A stretch of DNA of 64,000 bases. Source: Heligmosomoides polygyrus polygyrus. Its lineage: Eukaryota > Nematoda > Chromadorea > Rhabditida > Heligmosomidae. The notes under the pieces are model-generated. The model saw only the letters and a list, made by a program, of their open reading frames with translations, did not search any database and was not told the origin of the DNA. This document shows positions 23,076 through 34,879 of the stretch, in pieces. Where the stretch lies: contig OX377205.1 in NCBI GenBank assembly GCA_947396885.1, forward strand, positions 71,830,969-71,894,968. Direction: 5' to 3'. Position 1 is the first letter of the stretch; every line of letters begins with the position of its first letter. The translations under genes and the position numbers were made by a program.

Positions 23076-23332
23076 AATCAGCTGTTTTGGGATGCACTCT
23101 TCTACGAGATGTCGCCGAGACAATCTGAATACGTATTTGACCTACAGAATGATTTACGTCGGCCTGCCGGTGAACAAGGCAGTGTTCTGTTCCTTCAAAC
23201 ACATGTGGCAGCAGTTGATTGCCTCCGGAGGGTTGGAAAGCTTGGATGGCCTGAGCGGGATTCGGACCAAGAACCTCTATTCGAGGTGCACGTGGTGCCT
23301 ACACCTCCTCCGACTGTGCTACCACGCGCCCT
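23076..23332 (-). mobile_element. SINE family 1 copy
   Basis: TTTTGGGATGCACTCTTCTA (tail side) to CTCCTCCGACTGTGCTACCA (head side) matches the complement of the 6148 reference over its whole length, with scattered changes. Confidence 0.75.
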
Positions 23333-24164
23333 CGAGATTATTTACCTCCTCGAGACAACTTATAATTAGGCATGTCGTCAGTGATGCAGAAGCGAACGGC
23401 CGCATGGCGTGTGTCTTTTTGTCCGGTTTTAGTAGTTCAGTAGGGCCAGTTCTTTTTTCGCTAGGAGCGTGTGGTCATGTTGCGTGTGGAAGCAGGGGCA
23501 TGGTCAAAGTGCTCAGTTTTTTCGAGCGCACGCAATGCTAGCAGCATTTTCGCGGGTTTAGTCATGCACCGCCATTATGTCAAAAAGACAACTGAATTTT
23601 CAGGCTTTTTTGTTCAAAGAGGAAAACTTGATTGCAATGTAAAAAATTGGCCTCAGGCGAGTTCCGAGTACTGTTATTCCCTTCCTTCGTTCATCTTGTC
23701 ATGCAATCTCTATCCCACTTGACTCTCAGATGTATCATAATCGAGCTGGACATAATATAACTGAATCTGTGATTACTCATGAATGCGTCTCCACAGTAGC
23801 CGACTGCTGTTGTCCCCCGCAGTCTCGACTTCGAGCTTAAAGTGTGTCGACGATTGCGATGTTGCTGAATGTGTTTTCAGCGTAGCGATGTGACTCCTCT
23901 CTGTTGAACTAGTGATGATACCCGGTCTGTGTTTGCATAAAGTATTAACCCTCGTGTTTACCGAGCAATTAGCTGGTAACTGGATCAGCGTTCCGATGGG
24001 TTTTTCGACGTTTCCGATCGATCAGTGTTTTCGTCAGTTGGTTTTCTCGTTTCTCACTACGACTAATTACCACTGGTTTAAAAACGTCGCTTAAAAGTGA
24101 GCCCAGCACTTCTGTCTTCAATTCGACGATGAAAATGAAGATAAGCATAAGGATAATGGACAGA

Positions 24165-24432
24165 TAACAGCGCTGTCAATCCCGTTTAGAGTGCGCCACG
24201 CAATCTATTTCTATGGAATGTCGTGGAAGCAATTTGAGTGCACATATGATCTCTAGAATGACTTGTGGTGTCTAGCTGATGGACAAATCAGGGTTTTATT
24301 CTACCAGACAAGTATCCTACCAATTCACCGACCCGGACGGATGGAAGATTTAGCTGGCCTGGGCGGAAATCCGAAGCTGCAATCGATACCAGTCGGCGCT
24401 TTCTCGGACTGCGCTTCCACACGAGCGAAGAT
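24165..24432 (-). mobile_element. SINE family 1 copy
   Basis: Begins GATAACAGCGCTGTCAATCC and ends CTCGGACTGCGCTTCCACAC. It is nearly full length and diverged, including the middle block CAGACAAGTATCCTACCAAT. Confidence 0.75.
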
Positions 24433-24439
24433 AGACCTA

Positions 24440-26200
24440 AACAACATAAAATAATCAGCGAGAGTGCTCCGTTGCTCAATTTCGACAGTGAAATGTTGAA
24501 GCAGTGTGAAATATCACAGGAAATCATGGGTTTTATTTATTCAGTAATTAGATAGGTCATACAAATGCGGTTGGTCTGATTTCAGTTCCTGTGGAGGCAT
24601 CATAGAGAGGTAGCGTGTAAGCCTTGGTATGACCGAAATATGGCCGGAGTTCTGGGTGCTATCCTCTCTTCAAGGTTGTTCGAGAGTGACTTACGCATAC
24701 TGGAACTCACACCATAGGTATACTGAATGCCAACGTCTGCACTTTTATTGCCTATGTCAAAATTTTTTATCAACCTCAGTTAAACACTGCGACATTATAT
24801 TTTGGCTCGCCATACCGGCATTTTCTTTTTACCTCAATATTTTTCAAGCCTTTGCACTGGGGTCTTCTGAAAGATCTGCAGAAATAATTTCATTAATCCA
24901 AATGCAGTAGTTTTACCCAAAACGCTCACAACAATTTGTTGGTGTTGGTTGTTTTTAAGCCGAACAATGTTATTTTGATTGTCTCTCTTTTTTTGTGTTT
25001 CTTGGTCAATGGCGCACTCTGGGTGCAGTAATGCATGAATGAATGAAAGTCACTCAACACAACACTAATAACATAGAAGTGGACCCTAGCTTTGCGTCGA
25101 AAAGTAGAAAAAAACAAGGAGGGATTAAATCTACCTTTTTGCTCGGGCAAACTCAGCGCAAGGATGGTAGGCCTATTCTAATCTGGGTCGAAAAGAGCTC
25201 ATGGTTTTCAAGACGTCGACGTTCGAGTTGTCAAATTTCATTCGGTTTTAGAAGCGTTGACTTTTGCTTATGCGGATACAACTCGTGTTTGAAACCGTCG
25301 AAATTCGAATACTACTCGTTTTCTGTGTCGAGCAGTCGAACAATTGAATTACGAAACGAGTGATCAGTGTGCTTCAGAATTATTAGAATAATCAAATATT
25401 CGATTGATCCTTCAGCACACTGAAAGTGCTCAGCATTAATGAGGTTCTTGCAAGGATCGTGTGGGACGGTGCGCGTTAGTTTGTCTGTGTAGCTTTCAAC
25501 TCACGATTCTCTTTCAAACTCGAAGAATTTGGATTTTTGCTGTGCGCTATTTTGTAACTACAGGAGGTTTCAACGGTAGTGTGATAATACTTCGGTGATC
25601 CTCGAGACATGTTAGTGATGCCATCTAAACACTATAGTCGTTTTTGAATTTGTGTAGTGAGAAGATATTATTTGCTTTCTACAACTGGTATCAAACCAAT
25701 GATAAAAATTGAGGGCCTAAATGCATGTCAAGGAGAAGATCATTTATTAACCACCTTCAAGTTTAAGAAATACTGTTTTTCACCGGTATAGTGAGCATCG
25801 CAATACAATACGAGTCCAGGAGCAATTTGGCTTCCGCTTTCGCTAAGGCTTCCGCTTCCATGCGCTCCTAACTATATCTGTTCGCTAAATCTAGTAGAGC
25901 ATGGATTTTATAATCTCTCGAAATGTTCTCGGCAATGTACTTTTTTACGCTTGTACCCTCGGTTGGTCCTGGATTTTAGCTATCAGCACTTCTAGTATTC
26001 GGAGGTCTGCTTCCAAGCCTATAAGAATTCGGTATGGCTGTCAACATTCTTTTCACATCAACCTAAAGAGGAGAGCTGCACAGTTCTTTTTAATTGAAAC
26101 TGCTGTGGAACCAGCCCTGCCAGCTACACAGTTATTCTGCCTTCTTTTTCGAATTCAAAAAGAGGAACGTCTTCATCACAAAGCTTTCGGTCTTAATTCA
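24440..26200. other. Unassigned intergenic stretch
   Basis: No gene or clear element is recognised. A short imperfect palindrome lies around 25350-25425 (CAGTGTGCTTCAG ... CTTCAGCACACTG). Confidence 0.4.
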
Positions 26201-26204
26201 CATT

Positions 26205-26306
26205 TCTTTTCCGTTGTTCTTACTTATTCCGATTCAAAAATCGGATCACTGGAAACACGAAGACTTCAAATGACCGCAAACAGAAATTCCGATTCCGCAA
26301 ATTATT
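26205..26306 (-). mobile_element. Degraded hAT-like subterminal fragment
   Basis: The complement reads GCGGAATCGGAATTTCTGTT, then GCGGTCATTTGAAGTCTTCG. It aligns with the GGAATTTCCGTTTCC zone at 6840-6910. No end or duplication is preserved. Confidence 0.4.
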
Positions 26307-26694
26307 GAGCAAGCGCCTTTTAGAACGGTTTTCATATCCATTGATTTGCTGAACTTTATTCCGGTATTGAAATATTTCGTTCTCTGAGGTAGAGCGACTC
26401 AACATAGCTTAAAAATGCAGACCGCATTTTTGACGCGGCAAAAAACGATCCTGTTGGAAACTAGTTAGCTTAAATGATGCGCATGTGCCAGCTAAGAACT
26501 CATAAAACGGCTGTCTCCACAAGACGCGTATTGTCGTCAATGTGTTAGGAACACGGACTAGCAAGGTCTTCAGTTTTCATGACTTTAAAAAAGATGAAAA
26601 GTGTTAACTCTTTCATCCTAGAGGTGCAGTTGCCTTGAAAGCGTGCATCTGTATGTAAAATATTAGAGGATAGAGAGGTCGGTGGTACTAATTT

Positions 26695-26935
26695 CCTTGT
26701 CCGAAACGCCGCGCATTCTACCTTTACTGGATATCGCAGAGACGATCTGCATGCGTATTTCGCCTACAGAAGGACTTGCGCTGGCCTGCCGATGAACAAG
26801 TCAGCGCTTTTTTCTTCCCGGACAAGTCTGGTACAGAGTTTGGGACAGTCACCGGGTGGTGGAAATCGGAGTCGTGAACTTAACATCGGGAACATGCGAC
26901 AGCCGGCAGCTGCCCGCCTACTTCCACGCTCCCCA
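26695..26935 (-). mobile_element. SINE family 1 copy
   Basis: CGCGCATTCTACCTTTACTG, then CCGGACAAGTCTGGTACAGA, and a rearranged or short head side. Orientation is minus relative to the reference. Confidence 0.65.
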
Positions 26936-27004
26936 TCCCGAAAATATCAGTTTGGATACTAAGTTCCCACCGGTTTGTCAAACATTTTAATCTCAATTTC
27001 GTGG

Positions 27005-27350
27005 AACATTTTTTTTTGATAATGTCATTCATCGTTCGAAAGAGAATGATCTGCTCTATCAGAAGATGTGCTTCAATTTTTTTTCCGGTTTGGACTTTTG
27101 TTAATTTTTAGGCCATTAAAGTGGGACGTCAAAAAAGGGAAGTGACCTTCGCCGACAGCTCCTCTCTGCTCACATGACTTCCTCCTTATCATAGCTTTGA
27201 TGTTGTTAATGTTTTTGCAATACGCACTAATATGCGGTGATTAATAATAAGTCATTCTCTTGTTTTTCCTTTTTTGAGTGTCATTTTAGAGGCCTAAAAA
27301 TTGACAAAAAACGTACTGTCTGATAGAGCAAATCATTCCTGTTCGAATAT
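27005..27350. mobile_element. Short relative of the 53-kb mariner foldback
   Basis: The left piece (TTCGAAAGAGAATGATCTGC, TCTATCAGA, TTTTTAGGCCATTAAA) is mirrored at about 27290-27350 (GGCCTAAAAATTGACAAAAA, TGATAGAGCAAATCATTC). The same sequences in the same order form the arms of the element at 53074-54138. Outer ends are missing. Confidence 0.6.
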
Positions 27351-27359
27351 TATATGTAA

Positions 27360-28015
27360 TAACATCATGCAAAAAAATTCGACGAAATGCATTATAAGAT
27401 GTCTGAAAAACGACGTGAACTTAGTTTTCAACCGAATAGAACGCATAAACATGGCTCAAGGCAGATTCGCCCCTTCGCCCACCACACAACCAAACCCCTC
27501 ATTCCTCTGCCAATTTTGACTCATGGCCAAGAGCGCTGCTCTAAGCTCTCAAATGATGAGCGTGAACTCACTCTGACGTTCTGCCACTGACAACGAGAGT
27601 AGGAGGATTTGTTACTGGCACAGTCAAATCAGACTCACCGCGACACCCGCGTCACGGCTGGTCATCCAGCTGGCAGTGCTCTGTCAAGGGGAGCAGAGGG
27701 GTGATGGTTAGGCGCTCACTCCCGTTGTCGATGCTTAGAAATTTGGTACCCTTCGAGCAGTTCGCATGGTGGAACCTCCACAGTAGGACTGTTATTTTGT
27801 CTCGGGTGGAAGGTTTATTTTGGGGCATGGAGCGGGAAGTGCTGAGCTTCGGCGGTTCGACACTCAGATCGCGGTCGGGTGGAGAAGCGTCATGGACTGC
27901 TCGACATCTAAAGCTGCTCCGTCTGTTAGATTAAGTTATCTGTGTCAGAGTCAGAGCTGATGCCAAAGTCGAGTCTTCAGGCGGAAGTGGTTTCTCCGTG
28001 ATATGTCCTCTATAC
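27360..28015. other. Unassigned stretch
   Basis: No recognised gene or element. Confidence 0.35.
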
Positions 28016-28022
28016 ACATTGG

Positions 28023-28262
28023 ATCCGAATGAGTCATTTTCGAATAGCCGATTCGGATATCCCGATACGAATCATCCAAAAATCCGATGCCCGCGAAATT
28101 GCCGTTATCCGAATCATCCAATTGTCCGAAGATTCTCGATCGGATCCATTGTATCGAATGCATCATTTTCGGATACCAAGATCCGAATCATCCAAAAATC
28201 CGAGGCTCGCAAAATCGCCCTTATCTTAACCATCGAATTACCCGAAGATTTTCGTCCGTATC
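28023..28262. repeat. Two-copy tandem repeat, ~120-bp unit
   Basis: Positions 28023-28140 and 28141-28262 are diverged tandem copies. Each contains GAATCATCCAAAAATCCGA and a CCGAAGATT(C/T)TCG segment. Inside each unit, ATCCGAATCATCC-like words recur, so the unit may itself have grown from a shorter one. Confidence 0.75.
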
Positions 28263-29049
28263 CAGTGTATAGCCCTCTGTTGCTTTCCTTATCATCGCTG
28301 GTGCAGCCGATCAGAAAACGAATGGGGTTGGTGGAGGGGCACAGCGTCCGGAAACCGACAGCACTTTAAGTGCACCTGGCACACCACACAGGTGTTCTTA
28401 TCAAAGCCAGCGACGCAGTCACTGATGCCTGTCAAAGTGATAGTTCTAGCTGTTCGCGGCGAAAAACGGACGGCGCGCTGTATCGCAGCAGCGCCGAGTG
28501 ACAGCGAGGCGGTGTTGTCAGTTGGTAGGCACGGAGTGCGGCGCTTGAATATGCGCATAAATCAGGCTTATGGCAGATGTTAAGCGCTCGGCTTAGCCGG
28601 GGATAAAAGCGGCTTACAATGGATGTATCAAGCTAATCCGGGTGATAGGGTGTTTTAGAGCGCCGTGCAACATTCCCGACGGGGAGCGCAGTAGCAGTTG
28701 GAAGCAGTTTGTGGTTCTCCCAATGGTGTGCACTATGCCGCCGTTCCAGCTGCTGTTTTACGACGCATAACGCTCGGGAGCAGTGAGACATAAATGCGTG
28801 TATCGCGAAGCGTTCTCGATTCCCGCAGTTAGGCCCTATTTCCTTCGTGTAATTGCTTTGCGAGCGAAAGCTGCTGATTTTTCAGGCGGGTCCACATGCT
28901 GCCCTGTGTGCTAAATTCCTTACATTGGAACTTCAGTGTTGCCTTCCTTGTATCATTGCATCCAAATGGTGCTGAATTCAGCGATCTAGGCCTCCGCAAA
29001 GAATTTGGAGCTCGTGCTTGACCCACTTCGTTACTTTTCCGAACGGATT

Positions 29050-32045
29050 GACCATGCAGTATCGCTGGTAAACATTCGCCAAAACCCGGCCGGCGGCGGA
29101 TTATTTCGCCGTTTCCGCCGCTTTGCCATAGCTCTCTTCAGAGTCGACTATATCCAAAGAAATGCACATTGCTGGAATCAGAACAACATGATCAACCCAA
29201 TGACGTAAAAATCTTTACAAGATTTTAGAATTTTTGAGTTCGAAATGACCTAGATTAGTCGATTCCGTATTTGTCTTGACCGGACCCACATTCGCTGCTG
29301 AGTCTCGCCCGATTGTGCCACTGGCAGGGATCGACTTGCCTTCTTAAATTTTTAAACGCTCTCGAAGATGTGTTTCATGCAAATTTTAGGTTTTGTCTAA
29401 CCACGGCGATCTCTTTAATATCTATATTTTGAATTCGCCTAGTTTGCTACCAAGTTCAGCATTCTATGCATCCATATCTTCAACTTCCGATTTTTTCCGT
29501 TTTCGTAGTTATTTACGACCGTACCACTTTTGTTCTAAAGCGGATTTTTGATCAAGTTCTTGGCTATGAGGTGTGGATTACAAATATGGGTTTTGGGCTT
29601 ACTCTAGTTAGAAGCAAGATATTAATCAGCCACCAATTTGGCAGTGTAGCGTTCCAAGGAGATATGGCCTGCAAGGGCTATTTCACGCGTGTAGATCTGT
29701 CTCCAAGCGTCGGATCAGCATGGGAGCTGGATATGTTATAGTACAACATGCAGAGATGCTGCAGCACGAAAACGATGGAGCTGGCTTCTCAGGACTGCCA
29801 ACCCCACTGCTTCAAAAAGGCCATTTTCTTCTACTCCGACCATGGGACTCAACGCCGACCTCTGTCCAGACCGCGCAGAACAGTGTCTGTCATTTAGCAG
29901 AGCCGATATTTGCTTTTTTCAAAAAAAATTTCCTACTTCACCTTAATCAAATTTATTCCTTGAGACAAGTCCGCTACCGAGTCCAGAGTGTTGCTGTAAT
30001 TGCAGTGACCTCACCTGCCCCACCAAGCATGTCTTTTGGACATACAGTCACTGCTTCACTCTTTTCACTATTCACACTAACCCAATGCAGGATCAGGCTT
30101 GTGGTTCGAGATTCGAAAAAACCTAGGCTCACTCCATTTACGTCATTTTGTACATTCTCAACTGCCGATTTTTTATTTTTGCGAGGCTGCCGGATGGCGC
30201 AGGGCAGTTGTTCGCCGTTAAAATCATCTCACTTTAGATAAATGTCTTTATTAAGCATTAGAGAACGCTTAATGGCAAGAAACAGTTATTAAATACATGC
30301 AGCCAAAGACATGCAAATAGACGAGCATGATATATTGATATATTGTAATAAATTTTCTATATGTATTATGCGATCTGCAATGCGTTTTCATTCTGCACAG
30401 TACTCTTTCTTTCAAGTATGTTACCACCATGCGCTTCAATTACCTGCGCCAAACGCCTCTGGATGCCCCCTATGTGTTTACTGCACGTTTCTGGCGTTAT
30501 AGACATTCAGTACTGCTTAATAGCTGTGCACAATTCCTCTTGTGTTCCAAAAACTCGGCGCCTGTAAAGGGTGCAATCAACAAGGGGTCGACGTATGTAG
30601 GTCCGGAGAGTAACTTCAGTACAAACCTTAAATAAGCCTTCGTGCTGCTCCACACTAACTTCTATAGGATTTAGGTCAGGGGACTCGGCGGACCGCTCTA
30701 GGGTTTAAATTTCCCCACTCAAGCAGCCTTCTCTTTGTGTAAGAACTAGTGTGAGCCGGGGCATTGTCCTTCACAAGTCGTGATCGCCCTAAATTTCTAG
30801 CGTTTTTGTGGAAATGTGAAACAATGAAAAAATATTGTTGTATGTTACAAAACTTGCCATTTATTTGCTTACCTTTCCGTTGCATGTATTTAATAATTGT
30901 TACTTTCCATTGCGTGTTTGTTAAAATAATATGTAAAAATAAAAATAATAAGTAATTATTGCTTGTAATAAATGCTTAGTAACTCCTTTTTCTAAAGTTA
31001 AATGATTATGATCAAGTGAGTTTGGAGAAAGTAGTACTTAATTAGTAAAAAACTTCGGTTAGTGTGAGTAGTGAGACGAGAGAAGCTGCGATTGCATGTC
31101 CAAAAGACATGCTTGGTGGGGCAGGTTAGGTCACTGCAATTACAGCAACACTCTAGGCTCCAGTTGCGGACTTGTCTCAAGGAATGAATGTAATTAACAT
31201 GAAGTGGAAAATTTGTCAAAAAACTGCAAATATCGTCTCTGCTAAATAAGAGAAACTGTTCTGCGCGGTCTGGACAGAGGTCGGCGTTGAGTCCCATGGT
31301 CGGAGTAGAAGAGAATGGTATTTTTGAAGCAGTCCTGAGCTGGCTGCTCCATTATTTTCGTACTGCAGCATCTCTGCATGTTTTGGTACCACATATCCAG
31401 CTCCCATACTGATCCTTCTCGTGGAGACACAGATCTACACGCGTGAAGTAGTCTTTGCAGACCATGTCTCCTTGGAAAAAATGGTGGCTGATTACTACCA
31501 TACTTCTGAATAAAGTAAGCCTAAAAACTATATTTGTAATCCGCACCCCATAGTCGAAAACTTGAGGAAAAATCTGCTCTAGAACAAAGTTGGTATGGTC
31601 ATAAATAAATAATTAGCGAAAATGGAAAAAATTGGCAGTTGAGGATGCATGGAATGCTGAACTTGGTACAAACTAGGCGAATTTGACATCAAAGAGATCG
31701 CAGTGGTGAGAGAAAACCTATAATTAGCATGAAACACATTTTCGACAGCGTTTAAAATTTTTAAAATTTCACTGGGCAAGTCGATCCCTGCAAGGGGCAC
31801 AATTAGGCGAGACTCAGGAACGAATGTGGGTCAGGTCAAGACAAATACAGGATCGACTAATCTAGGTCATCTCTAACTCAAAAATTCTAAAATCTTGCAA
31901 AGTTTTTTACGCCATTGGATAGATCATGTTGTTCTGATTCCAACAATGTGCATTTCTTTGGATATAACCGACTTTGGCAAAGCGGCGGACACGGCGGAAT
32001 AATCCGCCGCCGACCGCATTTTGGCGAATGTTTACCGACAGTACT
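29050..32045. repeat. 3-kb inverted duplication, ~1-kb arms
   Basis: The left arm (about 29050-30083) and right arm (about 31060-32045) are inverted copies. Shared landmarks include AAACATTCGCCAAAA, CCGCCGCTTTGCC, ATATCCAAAGAAATGCACAT and CCTAGATTAGTCGAT; further in are TGGGACTCAACGCCGACCTC and GTTGCTGTAATTGCAGTGAC. The arms differ by many substitutions and small indels, so the duplication is old. The 1-kb spacer holds a Tc1-like transposase relic. No protein in the arms is recognised and the outer ends show no clear target duplication. Confidence 0.8.
30420..30810 (-). pseudogene. Tc1-like transposase fragment
   Basis: The minus-strand translation contains RLVKDNAPAHTSSYTKRRLL, the DNAPAH motif around the second catalytic Asp of Tc1-family transposases. 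A frameshifted continuation reads SPDLNPIE-like and then an Arg/Leu-rich C-terminal segment. Stops and frameshifts break it. It lies in the spacer of the 29-32 kb inverted duplication. Confidence 0.7.
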
Positions 32046-32177
32046 GTACTGATCGTATGGGCGTTGGAGAGACCTCACCTTCTTCTAGAAGTTCGCACAA
32101 AATTCCGACGTGCGCTGCGGATGCTCATACTCCTTCACAGCCTCAGCCAGCACTCGCGTTCAGGCTCACCGTTCCCT

Positions 32178-32912
32178 TCATAGAACTTGTTTGAGAGATT
32201 TTCCTGCTGCTTCCTGATATTGAGAGGTCTTGAGCAGATTCAGATGAGATGTGTGTGTGTGTGTGTGGCGTGGCATGATGGGGCGGAGACAACTGTCACC
32301 TCCTGGCAAGGATAGATCGGAGTGAACGTCAGAAGACATTGGTTTTGTGCTCGTATTCGAGTCTGTCGGGACGGGGTGCTGTGCGGCTCCTCCCGACATC
32401 AGGGCATGTCGGAAGCACGGAGGGAGAGACTGAGGACAAGACGCATCCTTCCTGCAGTAGATGACATGAGGAAGGCGGACGTGGCTATCGAAGACATCGG
32501 AGTAGAAATCCTGAAAGATCTTTTCCGCTGCCCTTCTGGATGAGGTGGCAGTTCCGTTAGGACGTCGGAGCGCGGTCATCTTGGTCTTGAAGTTGGCGAA
32601 GTTCCGGCGAATTGCGAATCCTCTAACCTGTCTATATTATATAACATCGTTGTTGCGGTCTCCTCCCTTTAAAATCCTACTTTGCCACCATTTGATTGTT
32701 TCCTGACGCTCCTGCTGCTCCATCCACGGCGTAGAGTTCCGTCTGTATAGCTTCGGCCTAACGCCAGCTAGAAGAGTGTGGAGACTCCTTCTGAAGGCCA
32801 TTCTGGGACACTTCTTGAATTTTTCCGCCTTCTTTCCTCCGTGGGAGACCGAGATTTGCACGAAGGAGGCGGTAGTCCGTTCCTGTACAGGATTTGGGGA
32901 GGACAGAGACAT
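32178..32912 (-). pseudogene. RTE-type LINE fragment, linker and start of RT
   Basis: Minus-strand frame 32579-32178 reads MTALRRPNGTATSSRRAAEK, then FQDFYSDVFDSHVRLP. This matches the conserved region just before the RT domain of nematode RTE elements (xxDGT.TSSRR..EK...DFYSDLFDSHVHLP). The frame 32912-32637 upstream on the same strand is Lys/Arg-rich and probably the linker from the endonuclease. The expected block with the RNRTAPGPD motif is not intact. A (TG)n run at 32250-32267 lies inside. It is dead. Confidence 0.6.
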
Positions 32913-32959
32913 CGCTTAGCCAACGCTTGCAATTGAGGACCTACTTTGCTGCGCAGCTG

Positions 32960-33980
32960 TCTATGGACAGGTTCCCTGGTCCAATGTTGTGACTGAGGTT
33001 TCTGGAATTATGAGTGCCCATGGTGTTTATCTTATGTGCACACCTTATAGGGGGTTTACACGGCATGCACGTAGTCCGGTTCGGCTCCGAGATTTTAGAA
33101 ACGTCTCCATCTTCTTCCGTCATATCGCTGAATAGATGGTTCACTTCGAAGCCAGATGATTAGGGCTCTATATTGTGTGTCTTCAGCGGAACGTGACAAC
33201 TTGTGTGGCCTATTAGGGCGTTCTCCACGTCTGCTGTAGGAGAGCATCACTGAAGGCCCAAGATTGGTTAGGCTTGACAGTCGCACTATGCTTAGTCCAA
33301 TGGGAGTTTTACGGCGTATGTGGTTTGTTGTTGATGCAACAAGCGCAGCTTGTTGTGGTGACTTATGCGTAAGGTATTAGAAGCGATCATCAAGGAAATG
33401 GCACTCGCTACAGCATCACGTTGGTTGTCGTCGTTGCCCCTGACTTGCCTCCGAAATTGAGCGATGTGTCGGCGACCAGTTCCACAGCTGTGTGCAGATG
33501 ATCATAAGGTTGTTATGCGCGTCAGCGGCTCTCTTTATCATAAATTCGTTTATTGGTGTATTAGTAGCGCGCATGGCCATAAATTTCTGGTTATGGCGAT
33601 TTTAAACTGCTCTCGATCGGTTTTCACCGGCGTGTTTTTCGGCGTTTATGGTTTCGTCAATTATGCGGCTCCCAGTTTCGTGTGATGGGGGAAAAGTGCA
33701 CAGCGACACTGTCCTCGCCCTGCGTCAAGTGTGGAATTCCCGACGCCTTTTAGTGGTGCAGCTACTTCTATCTTAAGTCTGTCACTCTACAAAACCTCCT
33801 AGTCCTTTACCTTCGGCAGTAGAATCGTTCATTACAGGAACTGTTTGGGGCGCATAGAGCACCACAACCCTATACATCAATGGCATAATTATGAACGTCA
33901 TAACGCGTCGGGGCCTTTGATATTGCAGAACTCGAGTGTGCATCCCAAGTGAACCGTGCGAGTATATTTAATTCATCGGC
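32960..33980. other. Possible upstream RTE remains, otherwise unassigned
   Basis: Short minus-strand frames continue upstream of the RTE fragment, but I cannot place endonuclease motifs in them. No host gene is recognised. Confidence 0.3.
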
Positions 33981-33983
33981 GCT

Positions 33984-34019
<36 letters not shown>
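33984..34019. repeat. (TTTA)n tract, LINE/SINE-type tail
   Basis: Nine near-perfect TTTA units. On the minus strand it is an (AAAT)n tail following GTCTATTTGACGTACAAG, directly downstream of the tRNA-like unit at 34146-34213. Confidence 0.7.
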
Positions 34020-34051
34020 CTTGTACGTCAAATAGACGTGCACAATATTAA

Positions 34052-34313
34052 TGCATTTTACATTTTTGGTTGATCCCGGAGCGGCTGTTATAGAAGATAG
34101 AAGTGGTTAGAAGGATGTTTAGTTGCGATCAAAACTCTTGCGACGGGCGAAATTCGAACCCGCACCTTCTGCTTTCCGAGCAGCGATGCTACACCATCGC
34201 TGTTCGACCGAACGGAACATACACGATATGTTTTGATCGCAACCAAATATCCATCTAAGAACTTCTAGCTTATATAACAGCCGCTCTGGGCTGCAGCAAA
34301 AATGTAAAAATCA
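34052..34313. repeat. Palindrome with a tRNA-like sequence at its centre
   Basis: The arms 34052-34143 and about 34220-34313 are inverted copies (GAGCGGCTGTTATA, GTTGCGATCAAAAC, ATTTTTACATTTTT-like ends). The centre, 34146-34213 minus, is a tRNA-like unit: GCGATGGTGTAGCATCGC, TCGGAAA loop between CTGC and GCAG, then GGTGCGGGTTCGAATTTCGC. It corresponds to the tRNA-like sequence at 6649-6718. Confidence 0.7.
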
Positions 34314-34319
34314 TTTCTA

Positions 34320-34497
34320 CCAGCGATGGGATTCATCAACAACTGACAGTAACTTAACGGAGAAAAATACAGCCGAAATCCCTGATAGCACGGCTTATCA
34401 AGCGATATGGTGAGCGATAAGCCGCGTTATCTGAGTTTTCCGCTGTGAATTCTCTGATAAAATCATGTAAGTCGTTGATGAATCCGACCCCAGAATC
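34320..34497. mobile_element. MITE, family with GGATTCATC ends
   Basis: The ends GGATTCATCAAC (34329) and GTTGATGAATCC (about 34478-34489) are inverted. The centre has its own hairpin, CGGCTTATC ... GATAAGCCG. The copy at 38262-38402 is inverted relative to this one, and a third partial copy starts at 55258 (CTGGGGACGGATTCATCAGC). Confidence 0.75.
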
Positions 34498-34570
34498 TTC
34501 AGCTTAACCGGAATCGAGCTAATATTAGCGGTCGGGTCATGCCGATATCACGGGTGAGTGCTGATAGGCG
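34497..34570 (+). repeat. Dispersed repeat shared with 6539-6612
   Basis: CTTCAGCTTAACCGG and ATATCACGGGTGAGTGCTGA match CTTCAGCTTAACCGG and GTATCACGGGTGGGTGCTGA at 6539-6606. At 6.5 kb it precedes the tRNA-like unit; here it follows the MITE. Confidence 0.6.
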
Positions 34571-34666
34571 CTACTAATGTTGAGACTCGGACTTTACCAG
34601 GGGTGGCCAACTCGCTCATGCCTGTGGTCTCTCTTGTCATCTGGAGGAGGCGAGTTCTTCGAAACG

Positions 34667-34870
34667 TCAGCAACTAAGCCCGTGCTGTCCACCATCGTCA
34701 TATAGAGCCCATCGAGCAGGAACTGTTCCAACATTGAAACTCATAGTGCCATTACCTGGGTCAGCGTCACCTTTTTGCATAAGCCGAGAGCGCATTCGGT
34801 TCGCCTCCAAGAGATCATGTGAAGGTGGAATATATGGCGCATTCCACCACATGGTTGGTTGATCAGGAAC
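34667..34870 (-). other. Coding-like open frame, unidentified
   Basis: The minus frame reads PTMWWNAPYIPPSHDLLEAN, then NRMRSRLM and GTVPARWALYDDGGQHGLSC before a TGA at 34664-34666. Its composition looks protein-like rather than random. I do not recognise a family, and no good splice phase joins it to the neighbouring candidate exons. It may be a relic of a gene or of a transposon-encoded protein. Confidence 0.25.
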
Positions 34871-34879
34871 TTTATCTGC

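Noticed and set aside
23050..23090. Alternative last SFT2 exon (acceptor at GAACGCAG)
   Set aside because: The sequence is the tail side of a SINE copy. The exon at 22253 gives a better family-like C-terminus.
28023..28262. CRISPR-like repeat
   Set aside because: There are only two diverged tandem units with no unique spacers; it is a eukaryotic tandem repeat.
29050..32045. Assembly artefact from a mirrored read
   Set aside because: The two arms differ by many substitutions and indels, which a recent technical inversion would not show.
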